Part shown: one piece after another, positions 41,817 through 51,527 of the stretch
Position numbering within the stretch: the stretch's first letter is position 1
Layout: each line of letters starts with the position of its first letter
Assembly (NCBI GenBank): GCA_023251875.1
Contig: JAHEXY010000008.1
Location: forward strand, 124,001-188,000
DNA length: 64,000 nucleotides
Source of the DNA: Bacteroidota bacterium
GTDB taxonomy: Bacteria; Bacteroidota; Bacteroidia; JAHEXY01
Direction of reading: 5' to 3'
The notes under the pieces: model-generated
What the model saw: the letters and a program-made list of their open reading frames with translations, nothing else
Databases searched by the model: none
What the model was told of the DNA's origin: nothing
Position numbers and translations under genes: made by a program

Positions 41817-42245
41817 CTACTTTCCTTCAAAATCCGCTATCATTTTTCTCCAAGTTTCAGGAATTAAAATAGACTGGTTATTTCCGTAATGAAAGGCAAC
41901 AATTACCGTACTACCATCAGCAGCTAAACTTTTATTCCCATTTTTATCTGTTTTAATAAACAGATAATCCATAGTAAGGCTTTTGCTTCCAATTTTAGTG
42001 GTGCGTATAAATACATCTACTTTGTCATCAACCAAGATCGGAAGCTTAAAATTTACAAGGGCATTGGCCTGAATAAAGCCCTCTTGAGTCCAATCAAGGC
42101 TATTCTTAAAAACTTCTCCTATATAGCTCATTCGAGCAAGCTCCATGTAACTTAAATAGTTAGAATTATTAATATGACCAAGCATGTCAGTATCTCCAAA
42201 ACGAATTTGAATTGGGGTTTTATGTTTAAATAAATTTGTATCCAT
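41817..42245 (-). CDS. Acyl-CoA thioesterase, 4HBT/YbgC-like
   Basis: A 142-residue hotdog-fold protein. IRFGDTDMLGHINNSNYLSYMELARMSYI carries the catalytic Asp of the 4-hydroxybenzoyl-CoA thioesterase group. Strand-helix order and length match. Acyl-CoA substrate unknown. It converges on the flavoprotein gene across the double-hairpin element. Confidence 0.85.
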   Translation of the reverse strand: MDTNLFKHKTPIQIRFGDTDMLGHINNSNYLSYMELARMSYIGEVFKNSLDWTQEGFIQANALVNFKLPILVDDKVDVFIRTTKIGSKSLTMDYLFIKTDKNGNKSLAADGSTVIVAFHYGNNQSILIPETWRKMIADFEGK

Positions 42246-42341
42246 AATTTTATTTTTTCAAAAGTAGTATGAATTTATAAGAACATAATTATATGCTGAT
42301 AGTTTTTAATAAATGTTCGGGTTATTGCATATAAAATAACT

Positions 42342-42349
42342 TACCTTTG
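42342..42349 (+). promoter_or_regulatory. -7 promoter element for the UbiB-family gene
   Basis: TACCTTTG, an exact TAnnTTTG match, 103 bases before the ATG at 42453. A TTG at 42325 is close to the required distance but short by several bases. A longer 5' UTR would follow. Confidence 0.45.
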
Positions 42350-42452
42350 ATGAACATTTTTACTTTAAGGATTTTAAGCATTCAATTATTTGTAAATCAG
42401 GTAATTGATATAAATAAACGATAAAAATTAATTAGATTATTGCTTAGCATTT

Positions 42453-44156
42453 ATGTTTATAGCAGAAACATTTAGAAATCTAAGACGAATTAGAGAAATC
42501 ATACAGGTTCTTATCAAGTATGGTTTTGAAGATATTATTACCAACTCTACTCTACGAAATTTTGTTTCCGAAAAAAGACGTTTAAACTGGATTAAAAAAG
42601 GAGAAGACAAGCCTGTTTTTGCTTATACCAGATGGGAGCGTATAAGAATGGCCGCTGAAGAGCTTGGCCCTACCTTTATAAAATTTGCCCAAGTTTTAAG
42701 CAATAGGCCCGATATGCTTCCGGAGCCCTTGATTAAGGAATTAGAAAAACTTCAAAACCATGTTCCCCCCTTTAGTTCTGATATTGCAATAAAAATTATA
42801 GAAACAGAAACAGGCAAAAAAATCGAAGATTTATTTGATGAATTTAATCCTGTTCCTATTGCATCTGCTTCTATTGGCCAAGTACATAAAGCAAAACTAA
42901 AAACAGGAGTTGAAGTTGTTATTAAAGTTCAACGGCCAGATATAAGAGATATTATAGACAGAGACATGTCTATATTAAAAGAAGCTGTTAAAAGGGCAGA
43001 TAGGTATTTAAAAAAACAAGGGATTTTAAATGCGGCAGATATAGTTAGAGTATTTGAACGTAGCATGCACAAAGAGCTTGATTATCTTAATGAAGCCCGA
43101 AACATTGAACGTTTTAGAAATACCTACCAATACGAGAAAAAACTATACGTTGCCAAGGTTTATAAGAAATTATCAACCAACAAGATTTTAATAATTGAAT
43201 ATGTTAGTGGCTGCAAAATATCTGATGTAAAACAGTTGAAGGAATGGGGGCTTAATCCTCATAAGGTGGTTGAAAATGGAATGCACTTGTATTTATCTCA
43301 AATATTTGAGCAAGGATTTTTTCATGCTGATCCACATCCGGGTAATGTATTGGTGCGTAAAGATGGTGTTATTTGCCTTATTGATTTTGGAATGGTAGGC
43401 CAGCTTATGCCAAAAGACAAATCAGCCTTTGCAGGAATGTTTATTAGTTTGGCTAGGCAAGATGCCAAAGGCATGGCTAGTAATATGAAAAAACTGGCTA
43501 TTAAAGAGCAAATAACAGATATAAAAGCATTGCAATATGACTTGCAAGAATTAATTGAAGATTATGCCACACTTGATGTAAGTGAAAGTAGTATAGCCGA
43601 AATGACAACGGCTATGCAAAAAGTAATGATGGATCATACTATTATTGCTCCACCCAGTGTATTTTTAATTTTTAGAGCGTTTGCCATTCTCGAAGGTATT
43701 GGTAAACAAATGCACCCTAATTTTAATACCTATGATTTTATAAAACCATACGGTAGAAAAATAATTGAAGAACAGTTTAAGCCCGAAAATATTTTTAATG
43801 AAGTTTCTAATAGAGTTACACAAATAACATCTCTATTAAATAGCTTGCCGTATGAGTTTAAAGATATTTTAGAAAAAATTAGAAGAGGTAAGATTCATAT
43901 TGAAGTAGAACACCAAGGATATGGTTATCTGCTTAAAAAAATGGATGAAATTACGGCTCGAATAATATTAACAATGCTTGTTGTTGCTTTGGTTATTGGT
44001 TCTTCAATTACCATGCTTGCTAAATTTCCTGCCGATCAATATACCACCAAATGGATTCCGGGTATTCCCTACATTAGCCTATGCGGAATTCTTACTGCCT
44101 GTGGCTTAACACTGATTCTTTTTTATATTATTTTAAGGAGGAGGGTGTACAAGTAA
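42453..44156 (+). CDS. UbiB/ABC1 (AarF) family protein kinase-like protein
   Basis: A 567-residue protein. Family motifs are FIKFAQVLSNRPDMLP (the KxGQ-like segment, here KFAQ), SIGQVHKAKLKTG with VVIKVQRP (nucleotide-loop and Lys), LNEARNIERF, and FFHADPHPGNVLVRKDGVICLIDFGMVG. Two transmembrane helices close it (about 508-528 and 538-560). In E. coli UbiB supports ubiquinone synthesis; Bacteroidota use menaquinone, so the role here may be lipid transport or unknown. The protein is on the inner membrane. An IS982 remnant lies downstream. Confidence 0.92.
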   Translation: MFIAETFRNLRRIREIIQVLIKYGFEDIITNSTLRNFVSEKRRLNWIKKGEDKPVFAYTRWERIRMAAEELGPTFIKFAQVLSNRPDMLPEPLIKELEKLQNHVPPFSSDIAIKIIETETGKKIEDLFDEFNPVPIASASIGQVHKAKLKTGVEVVIKVQRPDIRDIIDRDMSILKEAVKRADRYLKKQGILNAADIVRVFERSMHKELDYLNEARNIERFRNTYQYEKKLYVAKVYKKLSTNKILIIEYVSGCKISDVKQLKEWGLNPHKVVENGMHLYLSQIFEQGFFHADPHPGNVLVRKDGVICLIDFGMVGQLMPKDKSAFAGMFISLARQDAKGMASNMKKLAIKEQITDIKALQYDLQELIEDYATLDVSESSIAEMTTAMQKVMMDHTIIAPPSVFLIFRAFAILEGIGKQMHPNFNTYDFIKPYGRKIIEEQFKPENIFNEVSNRVTQITSLLNSLPYEFKDILEKIRRGKIHIEVEHQGYGYLLKKMDEITARIILTMLVVALVIGSSITMLAKFPADQYTTKWIPGIPYISLCGILTACGLTLILFYIILRRRVYK

Positions 44157-44558
44157 ATATTAACAAGACAAACTGTGGTACTCCTCTAAAAGATTAAAAG
44201 TGTTTTTACAAACCTGAGTTCGATTAATAAAAGCAAGCAATTTGATTGGTTTTTACTACTTCATATTTTATAGCAGGCTTCTTAGGAAAAAAGCATTAGG
44301 TTATAAGTCCAGCAATAAGATTAGAGATAAAGTTTTCAAACGATCTGTGTCTAGAATGTTCTACTTGGCAAATATTTTTTAATTCATCGTTAATTGTTTC
44401 TATAATAGATCTTTTACGAAGTAAAATTTTATCACTCTGAATCCTAATATCAATAAAAAGTGGATCTTTCTACAGGATAAAATACAAAGTATTTTTCGTT
44501 CTAAAATTACTTTTTTAAAATAATAACTATTTGCTTTATCTCTCGAAAAAATTTCATT
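44157..44558. other. 402-bp gene-free stretch with decayed insertion sequence
   Basis: Between the UbiB-family gene and the WcaJ-like gene. Its middle (44224-44472) holds a transposase remnant on the minus strand. The outer flanks (44157-44210 and 44473-44558) show nothing I can assign. Confidence 0.6.
44212..44472 (-). pseudogene. IS982-family transposase C-terminal remnant
   Basis: Minus-strand translation of 44463-44296 gives [20 protein letters not shown] and then [35 protein letters not shown] and a stop. After the stop the same frame continues CFFPKKPAIKYEVV to a second stop at 44224. This is the C-terminus of an IS982 transposase with one internal nonsense codon (TAA). A TAG also lies just upstream in the same frame. 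CCTGAGTTCGATTAA at 44213-44227 resembles the end sequence of such elements. Only about 75 codons are left, so it is inactive. Confidence 0.75.
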
Positions 44559-45974
44559 TTATTTCCCTCTTCCTGTTAATACAATCAATACCGTATGAAT
44601 AAGAATTTTTAAGTCGACAAAGAGCGACATGTTTTCGATGTAAATAATATCATATTTTAAGCGTTGAACCATTTGTTCTACATTTTCGGCATAGCCATAT
44701 TTCACTTGCCCCCAAGAAGTAATACCGGGCTGAACTCTATGTAAATGTTTATAATGGGGCGCTTCTTTCATAATTTGTTCAATGAAATATTTGCGCTCAG
44801 GTCTGGGGCCAACTAATGACATTTCTCCAAGCAATACATGATAAAACTGAGGAAATTCATCAAAACGATATTGTCTTAAAATTTTTCCAACAGGGGTAAT
44901 TCTACTGTCGTCTTTACTTGATAATTGCGGGCCATTTGACTCGGCATTCACAAACATAGATCTAAATTTATACATCTTAAAAGGTATTCCATTTTTACCT
45001 ATTCTTTCATGACTATAAAAAACAGGACCTCTAGAAGTTAATTTAACAGCAAGTGCCAATATCAAATACAAAGGAGATAGAAATACCAATACAAAAATAG
45101 ACAGCATAATATCCATAAAACGCTTTATTGATTGTTGCCAAACAGGCATCAGTTCATGAGAAACTTCAATAAGAGGAGCTCCAAAAATACCGGAAACTTT
45201 TACAACACCCGAAAGGATATCCTGTATATCGGGAATCATTTTCATAATTATGTCAAAGCCCTGCAAAGCATTTAGCACTTCATAGATATCTTTATTTTCA
45301 GATTTTTCAGTAGCAATAATAACTTCTTCTACTTCATATTTTTTAACTATGTTATTTAAATCTGTTAAGTTTCCTAAATAAGGAAGGTATTCTTCGAGCG
45401 GACATTCATGTTTTTCGTGTATGCTAATAAATCCAATAAATTTATTTCCGGTTGATTTGCTTTGAGTTTGCATTTCTTTAAAAAGATCGATTGCTTTTTG
45501 ATTACAGCCAATCATTAATGTGGGAAAGCCAATAATTCTATTATGCACCTTATGTGCAGTAATACTCGATAATACAAAACGAGAAAGGGATGTCAAAATA
45601 AAGTGAAGAAAAAACAAAACAAGAAATGAAAAATAATAATCTTTATAAACTACTATTGTATCATCAAGAATAAGGGTAAAAAATAATACCAATACACCAA
45701 TGAGGGTAACTATAAAAGTTTGACCAAATTCTTTCAATCGAGATTTTCTATAAATATCCTTATAGGTTCCCAGTAAAAGATAAAAGGCAAACCAAAAAAT
45801 AGGAATAAATAAAAGGCCTAAATAGAATTTTTCGTTTAAACTCAATTGTATTTCGGCCCAATTTTTATAATGTTCAATGTATTTTTTGCGGAAAATATAA
45901 AATACAGCCCATGCTAAAGCAGCAGATAGTATATCGAAAAATACATATTTAAGTGCTTGTAGCCTTTTGTTCAT
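44559..45974 (-). CDS. Polyprenyl glycosylphosphotransferase (WcaJ-like)
   Basis: A 471-residue protein: four or five N-terminal membrane helices (about 10-125), a cytoplasmic CoA-binding-like domain (about 140-260), another helix (about 280-310, IMLSIFVLVFLSPLYLILALA), and a sugar transferase domain (about 280-470) with KMYKFRSM, LVGPRPERKYF and VQPGITSWGQVKYGYA. These enzymes transfer a sugar-1-phosphate to undecaprenyl phosphate and start exopolysaccharide or O-unit synthesis. It heads a polysaccharide region on the minus strand. Confidence 0.92.
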   Translation of the reverse strand: MNKRLQALKYVFFDILSAALAWAVFYIFRKKYIEHYKNWAEIQLSLNEKFYLGLLFIPIFWFAFYLLLGTYKDIYRKSRLKEFGQTFIVTLIGVLVLFFTLILDDTIVVYKDYYFSFLVLFFLHFILTSLSRFVLSSITAHKVHNRIIGFPTLMIGCNQKAIDLFKEMQTQSKSTGNKFIGFISIHEKHECPLEEYLPYLGNLTDLNNIVKKYEVEEVIIATEKSENKDIYEVLNALQGFDIIMKMIPDIQDILSGVVKVSGIFGAPLIEVSHELMPVWQQSIKRFMDIMLSIFVLVFLSPLYLILALAVKLTSRGPVFYSHERIGKNGIPFKMYKFRSMFVNAESNGPQLSSKDDSRITPVGKILRQYRFDEFPQFYHVLLGEMSLVGPRPERKYFIEQIMKEAPHYKHLHRVQPGITSWGQVKYGYAENVEQMVQRLKYDIIYIENMSLFVDLKILIHTVLIVLTGRGK

Positions 45975-45976
45975 GC

Positions 45977-46852
45977 TTAGTATACTACTTTAAAATTATC
46001 AACATAAATGGAGGCTTGCAACAATGAATCAGAATTTATTGCAGCCAAATATATTTTAAATTCTGTTGAATTGTATTCAGTGCTTACTTCGTTGGTAAGA
46101 TTAATATATATTTTATTCCAATTTTCAGACGGGTTTATTATTATAGATGGATCAACCTGAATAAGCGTTGATCCATCTACAGCTACAATACCTACATATA
46201 TTTTAGCATCACTTTTATAGTTCATTTCTATATAAACAGGATTTCCGCCCTTAGGCAATTCATACGTTTTAGCAGTAAATGCTTCAAAATAATTATGATT
46301 ATTATCTAAGTATATAGCTGCTGAACCATCGCCTTCAAATACTTCTGAAACATTTGTTGTAGTTTGAAAAGTAGTATCAGAAGTAGAGGTGGTATCAAAC
46401 GCTGCTATTGCAGTTGAAAAGTCAAAATCTTCTATAAGAGGAATCGTTACCCAAGATTGATAGCTAACGCTTGGAATAATAGTAGTGGTACTATCAGGCA
46501 CTAAATTAACAGTAGTTTCATAGGTAGAATAAAATGGATAATAGGCTCTTGAAGCCGCTATTCCACTCACTTTTATTCCTGCTCGTATGCTTATTTTATT
46601 TTGACCATTTGCAATAATTGGAAAGGTGGTAGGAAGTTCATAAACTCCAATTAAACTACCATCTAAATAAACCCAAGCATCTGTTATCTTACTTGAATTG
46701 CTACCCTGAGTAAGCAAATCAGTTGTTACAGTTATAGCATCAATATGAATGTAGGCAGGAATTTCAGCCTCATATTTTTTACAAGAACCAATTATCAATA
46801 AAATTACTCCCAGCATTAAGCTGTAATATCCGTTCTTATAAACCCAAGGCAT
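45977..46852 (-). CDS. Lipoprotein of unknown function
   Basis: A 291-residue protein with a lipoprotein signal peptide ending LIIGSCKK (lipid-modified Cys24). The mature part is rich in Ser, Thr and Tyr, with beta-sandwich-like strands, and begins AEIPAYIHIDAITV. Outer-membrane or cell-surface location is likely; SC-KK does not give a strong surface export signal. No known domain is recognised. It lies 2 bases from the WcaJ-like gene, so both are probably one transcript. Confidence 0.75.
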   Translation of the reverse strand: MPWVYKNGYYSLMLGVILLIIGSCKKYEAEIPAYIHIDAITVTTDLLTQGSNSSKITDAWVYLDGSLIGVYELPTTFPIIANGQNKISIRAGIKVSGIAASRAYYPFYSTYETTVNLVPDSTTTIIPSVSYQSWVTIPLIEDFDFSTAIAAFDTTSTSDTTFQTTTNVSEVFEGDGSAAIYLDNNHNYFEAFTAKTYELPKGGNPVYIEMNYKSDAKIYVGIVAVDGSTLIQVDPSIIINPSENWNKIYINLTNEVSTEYNSTEFKIYLAAINSDSLLQASIYVDNFKVVY

Positions 46853-46923
46853 CTTAAATCTAAAAAAATAAACAAACTAAAAATTGATTTTAACGAGAGA
46901 AGTAAAAATTTATTGCATAGGCA

Positions 46924-47922
46924 TTAATTATTTTTTAAAAAGTCAGAAGATAATTTTAGTTTCTTTATTATTTGATGAGCAACATGCAATGCATTATATC
47001 CATCATTTATACTCACAATAGGCTCATGATCGGCTTCTATAGCTTGTCCAAACGATTCCAGTTCTTCTTGAATAGCATTAATCTCTGTTACTTCCGGTTT
47101 ATAAAAATACATTTCCTTTACACCTTTCTCTTGTCCTAAATCAACTGCAAAGGTATGAGATCCATTGAAATGTTGTTTATTTATATCCTTCATTTTTAAT
47201 ATTCCCGACTCCTTTTTCAAAAAATCAACCGTAATGTAAGCGTCTCTTTGAAAAAATCTTACTTTACGCATGCTCTGTAATGAAATTCTACTGGCTGTTA
47301 AATTAGCTACGCAACCATTATGAAATTCAATACGCACATTGGCAATATCGGGTGTATTACTTACAACAGCCACACCATTAGCATGAATTTTTTTAATGGG
47401 CGATTTCACTACACTTAAAACAATATCAATATCATGAATCATGAGATCTAACACAACCGGCACATCAGTACCTCTATTTGTAAATGAAGACAAACGATGT
47501 GCTTCAATAAACATGGGGGCGCTTAAATAAGGCTTAGCCGCAACAAATGCAGGATTAAATCTTTCAACATGGCCAACCTGAACTTTTACATTGGCCTCTT
47601 TTGATAATTCAATTAATGATTTAGCTTCATGAATGGTATTGGTAATCGGTTTTTCAATAAAAATATGTTTGAATTTTTTGAGTGCCTTTACAGCACAATC
47701 ATAATGAGAAATAGTAGGAGTAACAATATCTACAGCATCAACTTCATCCAACAATTCATCAACAGTAGCAAATCGATGGGCAAGAATCTGGGGCATTTTT
47801 TCATGAATATTATTTTCATGGGGATCAAAATAGCCTACTAAATTAAAATTAGGACTTTCATTTAATAATTTAAGATGCACTTTACCTAAATGACCAGCTC
47901 CAAGTACGCCTATTTTTAACAT
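46924..47922 (-). CDS. Gfo/Idh/MocA-family sugar dehydrogenase
   Basis: A 332-residue NAD(P)-dependent oxidoreductase. The Rossmann motif GVLGAGHLGKVH begins near residue 5, FIEKPITNT (EKP) carries the family Lys, and DLMIHDIDI contains the catalytic His. Neighbours suggest the substrate is a nucleotide-sugar or a derived sugar in surface glycan synthesis. It precedes the lipoprotein gene by 71 bases on the same strand. Confidence 0.87.
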   Translation of the reverse strand: MLKIGVLGAGHLGKVHLKLLNESPNFNLVGYFDPHENNIHEKMPQILAHRFATVDELLDEVDAVDIVTPTISHYDCAVKALKKFKHIFIEKPITNTIHEAKSLIELSKEANVKVQVGHVERFNPAFVAAKPYLSAPMFIEAHRLSSFTNRGTDVPVVLDLMIHDIDIVLSVVKSPIKKIHANGVAVVSNTPDIANVRIEFHNGCVANLTASRISLQSMRKVRFFQRDAYITVDFLKKESGILKMKDINKQHFNGSHTFAVDLGQEKGVKEMYFYKPEVTEINAIQEELESFGQAIEADHEPIVSINDGYNALHVAHQIIKKLKLSSDFLKNN

Positions 47923-48082
47923 CTGTTCTTGTATTCAAAAATTCATTATTCTTTAATTTTCTTCAGCATTTTATCAACAACAAACAAATGTATAGGTTTT
48001 AATGTATTAATTTGCCAAAGGAGTATAAACTTGTTAACTAACTTATTAACTTTAGAACCTCCCAAAATCATTTAGTATAAAA

Positions 48083-48748
48083 ATGGAACTGATTGACAAT
48101 TTTAAACACAAAGGTCTAAGAAAAAAACTGGTTGATACCATACGATTGAAAGGAATAACAGACGAAAAAGTATTGGCCGCTATTGAAAAAGTGCCGCGCC
48201 ATTTATTTTTAGACAACGTATTTTTAGAATTTGCTGCTTATGAAGATAAACCATTTGAAATTGGAGCAGGACAAACTATTTCTCAACCTTTTACAGTAGC
48301 ATACCAAAGTTATTTATTGGATGTACAAAAAAATGAAAAAGTATTGGAAATTGGAACAGGCTCAGGATACCAAACTTGTGTTTTATTAGAATTGGGAGCC
48401 AAGGTTTTTTCTATTGAAAGACAAAAAGCCCTCTATACCAAAACCAAAGAACTTTTACCAAAAATGGGGTACAAAACCCAGCTTTTTTATGGAGATGGAT
48501 ACAAAGGCTTGCCTAACTACGCTCCTTATGATAAAATATTGGTAACGGCAGGAGCTCCTTATATTCCACAAGACCTAATAAGCCAGTTAAAAATAGGAGG
48601 ATTTATGGTTATTCCTGTTGGAGAAGGTAAAACACAAATTATGACCACTTTATTTAAAAAATCTGAAACTGAAATAGAAAAGAATGAATTGGATACCTTC
48701 CGATTTGTTCCTTTACTAGAAGATAAAAATTGGAAGAATAATGCTTAA
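48083..48748 (+). CDS. pcm: Protein-L-isoaspartate O-methyltransferase
   Basis: A 221-residue enzyme of usual length. It contains PRHLFLD, the substrate loop GAGQTISQPFTVAYQ, and the SAM motif VLEIGTGSGYQT. It starts repair of isoaspartyl residues in ageing proteins. It overlaps the convergent cyclic-nucleotide-binding gene by 4 bases and is divergent from the dehydrogenase gene. Confidence 0.95.
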   Translation: MELIDNFKHKGLRKKLVDTIRLKGITDEKVLAAIEKVPRHLFLDNVFLEFAAYEDKPFEIGAGQTISQPFTVAYQSYLLDVQKNEKVLEIGTGSGYQTCVLLELGAKVFSIERQKALYTKTKELLPKMGYKTQLFYGDGYKGLPNYAPYDKILVTAGAPYIPQDLISQLKIGGFMVIPVGEGKTQIMTTLFKKSETEIEKNELDTFRFVPLLEDKNWKNNA

Positions 48749-49170
48749 ACATAAGAATCACTCAATTGCCTGTTGGTATTTCTTAAACGCTCAACGGTTA
48801 TTTTATACAAGCCTTTGTACAAGCGTAAACCAAATGCAGGATTTTTTTCGATATGTTGCATAATAGTGTTCCTATTGATTTTTAGCACCAATGATTGATC
48901 AACTGCAACTACAGTAGCTGAAGTACTTTCTCCTTGCACTAATGCACTTTCTCCAATAATTTCTCCAGGACCCAAAATAGCAATAGGAATGGAACTTTTA
49001 GAATCCGGTAATACTTTAAAGATTCCTTTTATAACAAAGTAAACACTTGATTGATTGCTATCGCTGGTAATCAAGGTTGAACCCTCACTCACAACAGCCT
49101 CTGAACCATTTTCTTGTAACCATTTTGAATCTTCTTTTAAAAGACTGCCAAATAAATCTAAATTTTCCAT
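48745..49170 (-). CDS. Cyclic nucleotide-binding domain protein without DNA-binding domain
   Basis: A 141-residue protein with one cNMP-binding beta-roll: VYFVIKGIFKVL, GPGEIIGESALVQGESTSATVVA. The phosphate-binding cassette has GESALVQGESTSATV, where Arg of a cAMP-binding site is not seen in the usual spot. There is no helix-turn-helix, so it is not a full Crp/Fnr regulator. A signalling adaptor role is inferred. Confidence 0.82.
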   Translation of the reverse strand: MENLDLFGSLLKEDSKWLQENGSEAVVSEGSTLITSDSNQSSVYFVIKGIFKVLPDSKSSIPIAILGPGEIIGESALVQGESTSATVVAVDQSLVLKINRNTIMQHIEKNPAFGLRLYKGLYKITVERLRNTNRQLSDSYV

Positions 49171-49266
49171 TTCAAAAATGTTTAATGTTATACTTAGCTT
49201 TTACGACAAATGATGAATAAGGTTACATAAATAGTTGATTATTTTAAGGGCCATTCTAAAATAGGC

Positions 49267-50415
49267 TTAAAGTATATCAACAATAGTATCTAATATAAAT
49301 TTCTTCACTTTTTCTATGTTATTTGTATCAGTAGGCAAGTTTACAATATGCCTCGAAATATGTAAGGCAACAGGGAAATTAGTTGCTTTCATTCCCCATT
49401 TATATAATTCATTTTCGAGAACCGGATGTAAAGGCGAACAAAACCATTCTCCTAATTCTATTTGCGCAGTTTCTGCTTTTGCAATAAATTGTTCTCTATT
49501 TTTAACCAATATGGGATACTTTAAAAAAGAATGGTTAGCCCTATATTTTTCTCCTACATATTTTTTACCATTAGCTTTAAGTACTTCAGAATATATTGTT
49601 GCATTTTCTTTTCTTAGTTTCAAAAGAATGGGAAATAACTCAATACTTTTAATGCCTTCTTTTATTTGAGTCTTACTCGTTGCCTTAAAAAAATCAGACG
49701 GCATGTTTGTTCCTGTAATTTCATCTCCACCTGAGGAACCAATTACTAATTTGTTTTTACTTAGCCAACGATACAACTTTAACAGCATCCAATAATTTGA
49801 TGGTGTAATAATATTTTTTCGAGTAAACAATAATGCCCTTAACATTTTTTCCTCTTTAAATGAGGGTTTAAGAAGCTGCTTATTGATTATCTCTAAATTA
49901 TTTTGGAATTGCATATTGTTTAACAAAGCAATACCTCCAATTCCGGTTGAGAATGGTTTGTTCCATTGAGTAGAATAAAACGAAGCATCGCACCAAGTTC
50001 CATTTGGTTTATTATTATAATTTCCTCCAAAGCCGTGTGTACAATCTTCTATTGTATAGATATTGTTTGAACGGGCATAATTAACAATCAAATCTATATC
50101 GCATGATAGGCCAAATGTATTTTGACAAATAATAATTTTGGTTTTTGGAGTAACAAGCTTTTGAATATTTTGAAGAGAGGTATTATAGGAGTCTGAATCA
50201 ATATCAATATAAACCGGTTTTGCACCGAGATAAAGTATAGCATTAGAAACCACTACGCAGGTAAAAGCAGGAAGAATTACTTCGTCCTCTTCCCCTATCC
50301 CCATACTTTTTAACAATGCATATAAAGCAACACGACCTTTCCAATAAAAATAAATAGTGCCTTTATCTCCAATATAATTGCGAAGAAGTTCTGTATACTT
50401 GTCTTGTAAATGCAT
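49267..50415 (-). CDS. DegT/DnrJ/EryC1/StrS-family PLP aminotransferase
   Basis: A 382-residue enzyme with EVILPAFTCVVVSNAI, IEDCTHGFG (Asp of the PLP site), and the PLP lysine around Lys153 in STQWNKPFSTGIGG. DegT enzymes form amino sugars on nucleotide-sugars in surface glycan synthesis. It starts 14 bases after the sulfotransferase gene on the same strand. Confidence 0.87.
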   Translation of the reverse strand: MHLQDKYTELLRNYIGDKGTIYFYWKGRVALYALLKSMGIGEEDEVILPAFTCVVVSNAILYLGAKPVYIDIDSDSYNTSLQNIQKLVTPKTKIIICQNTFGLSCDIDLIVNYARSNNIYTIEDCTHGFGGNYNNKPNGTWCDASFYSTQWNKPFSTGIGGIALLNNMQFQNNLEIINKQLLKPSFKEEKMLRALLFTRKNIITPSNYWMLLKLYRWLSKNKLVIGSSGGDEITGTNMPSDFFKATSKTQIKEGIKSIELFPILLKLRKENATIYSEVLKANGKKYVGEKYRANHSFLKYPILVKNREQFIAKAETAQIELGEWFCSPLHPVLENELYKWGMKATNFPVALHISRHIVNLPTDTNNIEKVKKFILDTIVDIL

Positions 50416-50429
50416 TTTAGAGAAATTAC

Positions 50430-51302
50430 TTATACCGAAGTTTTAGTTCTTATATAATTTTCATCTTTTAATTCATCTTGAATAATAGACACAATAATTT
50501 CTATTGCTTCAGGAGAAAGTTGTTTTCTCCATTTTCCAATACTATGAGGATGCACATCTTTTACAATTTCTCTTACATCATTTGCCGAAAGTTTAATGCC
50601 TAAATATTTTAGCAATGAGATGATTGTATTTTCAGGATCGGTAACCAATTGTTCATAATGTAATTTATATACTTGTTCATCCGGAATGGCAGCAAGTGCA
50701 TGCTTAGCTTTTTCAACACTTAATTTCCATTGCATAGAACAAATTTCTTCTAAACTAAATCTATCCCCTATTTCATCTATACCATTAAATCTTGGGCCCC
50801 ATATTTGGTATTCTTTTTTTTCAAACATCCACTTTGCAATTTTTTCTTTAAAACTATCCCAAAGGTAAAATGGCATATCTTTTAAAGGAATCTTTTTTGT
50901 TTTAGTACCTGTATTACTAGGATTTAACCAACAATTCATGGCAGAAGCAATGGCATCACGTCCATCTCTAACAATGAATATAAATTTTGCTTCAGGAAAA
51001 ATTTCATACACAAAAGGAACTCGAAGTGAATTGGCACAAGATTTTTCAACAACAAATTGCACACTATTTTCTTGTGAAAACTCTTTAAAACGCTCACGAA
51101 TAAATCTTTTAATATTAGGGGTAATATGATGGGGTTCTAATTCATCCGTATTGTATTCGGCATTACCATGGCACCAAATAAAATTTATTTCATTATTAAA
51201 TGAGCCAAATCCATCAATGCGAGAAAGGCATTTCTTTAAAATAGTTGTACCGGAACGTGCAGCACCAATAATAATGATAGGTGTATAACCTTGTGGTTTC
51301 AT
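50430..51302 (-). CDS. Sulfotransferase
   Basis: A 290-residue protein with the 5' phosphosulfate loop GAARSGTT (13-20) and the later VRDGRDAIASAMNCW (3' phosphate-binding Arg and Ser). It should transfer sulfate from PAPS to a glycan or small molecule. It is located in the polysaccharide cluster, suggesting sulfated surface glycan. A palindromic repeat lies in the spacer that precedes it. Confidence 0.85.
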   Translation of the reverse strand: MKPQGYTPIIIIGAARSGTTILKKCLSRIDGFGSFNNEINFIWCHGNAEYNTDELEPHHITPNIKRFIRERFKEFSQENSVQFVVEKSCANSLRVPFVYEIFPEAKFIFIVRDGRDAIASAMNCWLNPSNTGTKTKKIPLKDMPFYLWDSFKEKIAKWMFEKKEYQIWGPRFNGIDEIGDRFSLEEICSMQWKLSVEKAKHALAAIPDEQVYKLHYEQLVTDPENTIISLLKYLGIKLSANDVREIVKDVHPHSIGKWRKQLSPEAIEIIVSIIQDELKDENYIRTKTSV

Positions 51303-51476
51303 TCAGGTAATAATTTATTCCTTATACTGCTTACTTGTTTTTAAAGTTACAAATCATAAAGAAAAAATCATAAAATTATGAGATGTTATGCAAATTTTAC
51401 AAAAACGAGATTATGTTACATTTATTTTAACATTAGAGTTTATATAAGTTGAGAGATTATTAAAAATTCCAAACTT

Positions 51477-51500
51477 ACCCTCTCCTTTGGGAGAGAGCCT
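51477..51500. repeat. C/G-rich palindromic repeat (copy I)
   Basis: ACCCTCTCCTTTGGGAGAG with CTCTCC pairing to GGAGAG across TTTG. It is in the spacer between the sulfotransferase and glycosyltransferase genes. Confidence 0.75.
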
Positions 51501-51527
51501 GATGGTTATGCTTAAACTAATTAGGTT

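Noticed and set aside
44157-44558. Possible tRNA or small RNA in the gap after the UbiB-family gene
   Set aside because: No cloverleaf, CCA or paired arms. The region reads as IS982 transposase remains.
51303-51527. Attachment site or tRNA in the sulfotransferase-glycosyltransferase spacer
   Set aside because: No tRNA-like fold and no repeat pair. Only a palindromic repeat (copy I) is present.
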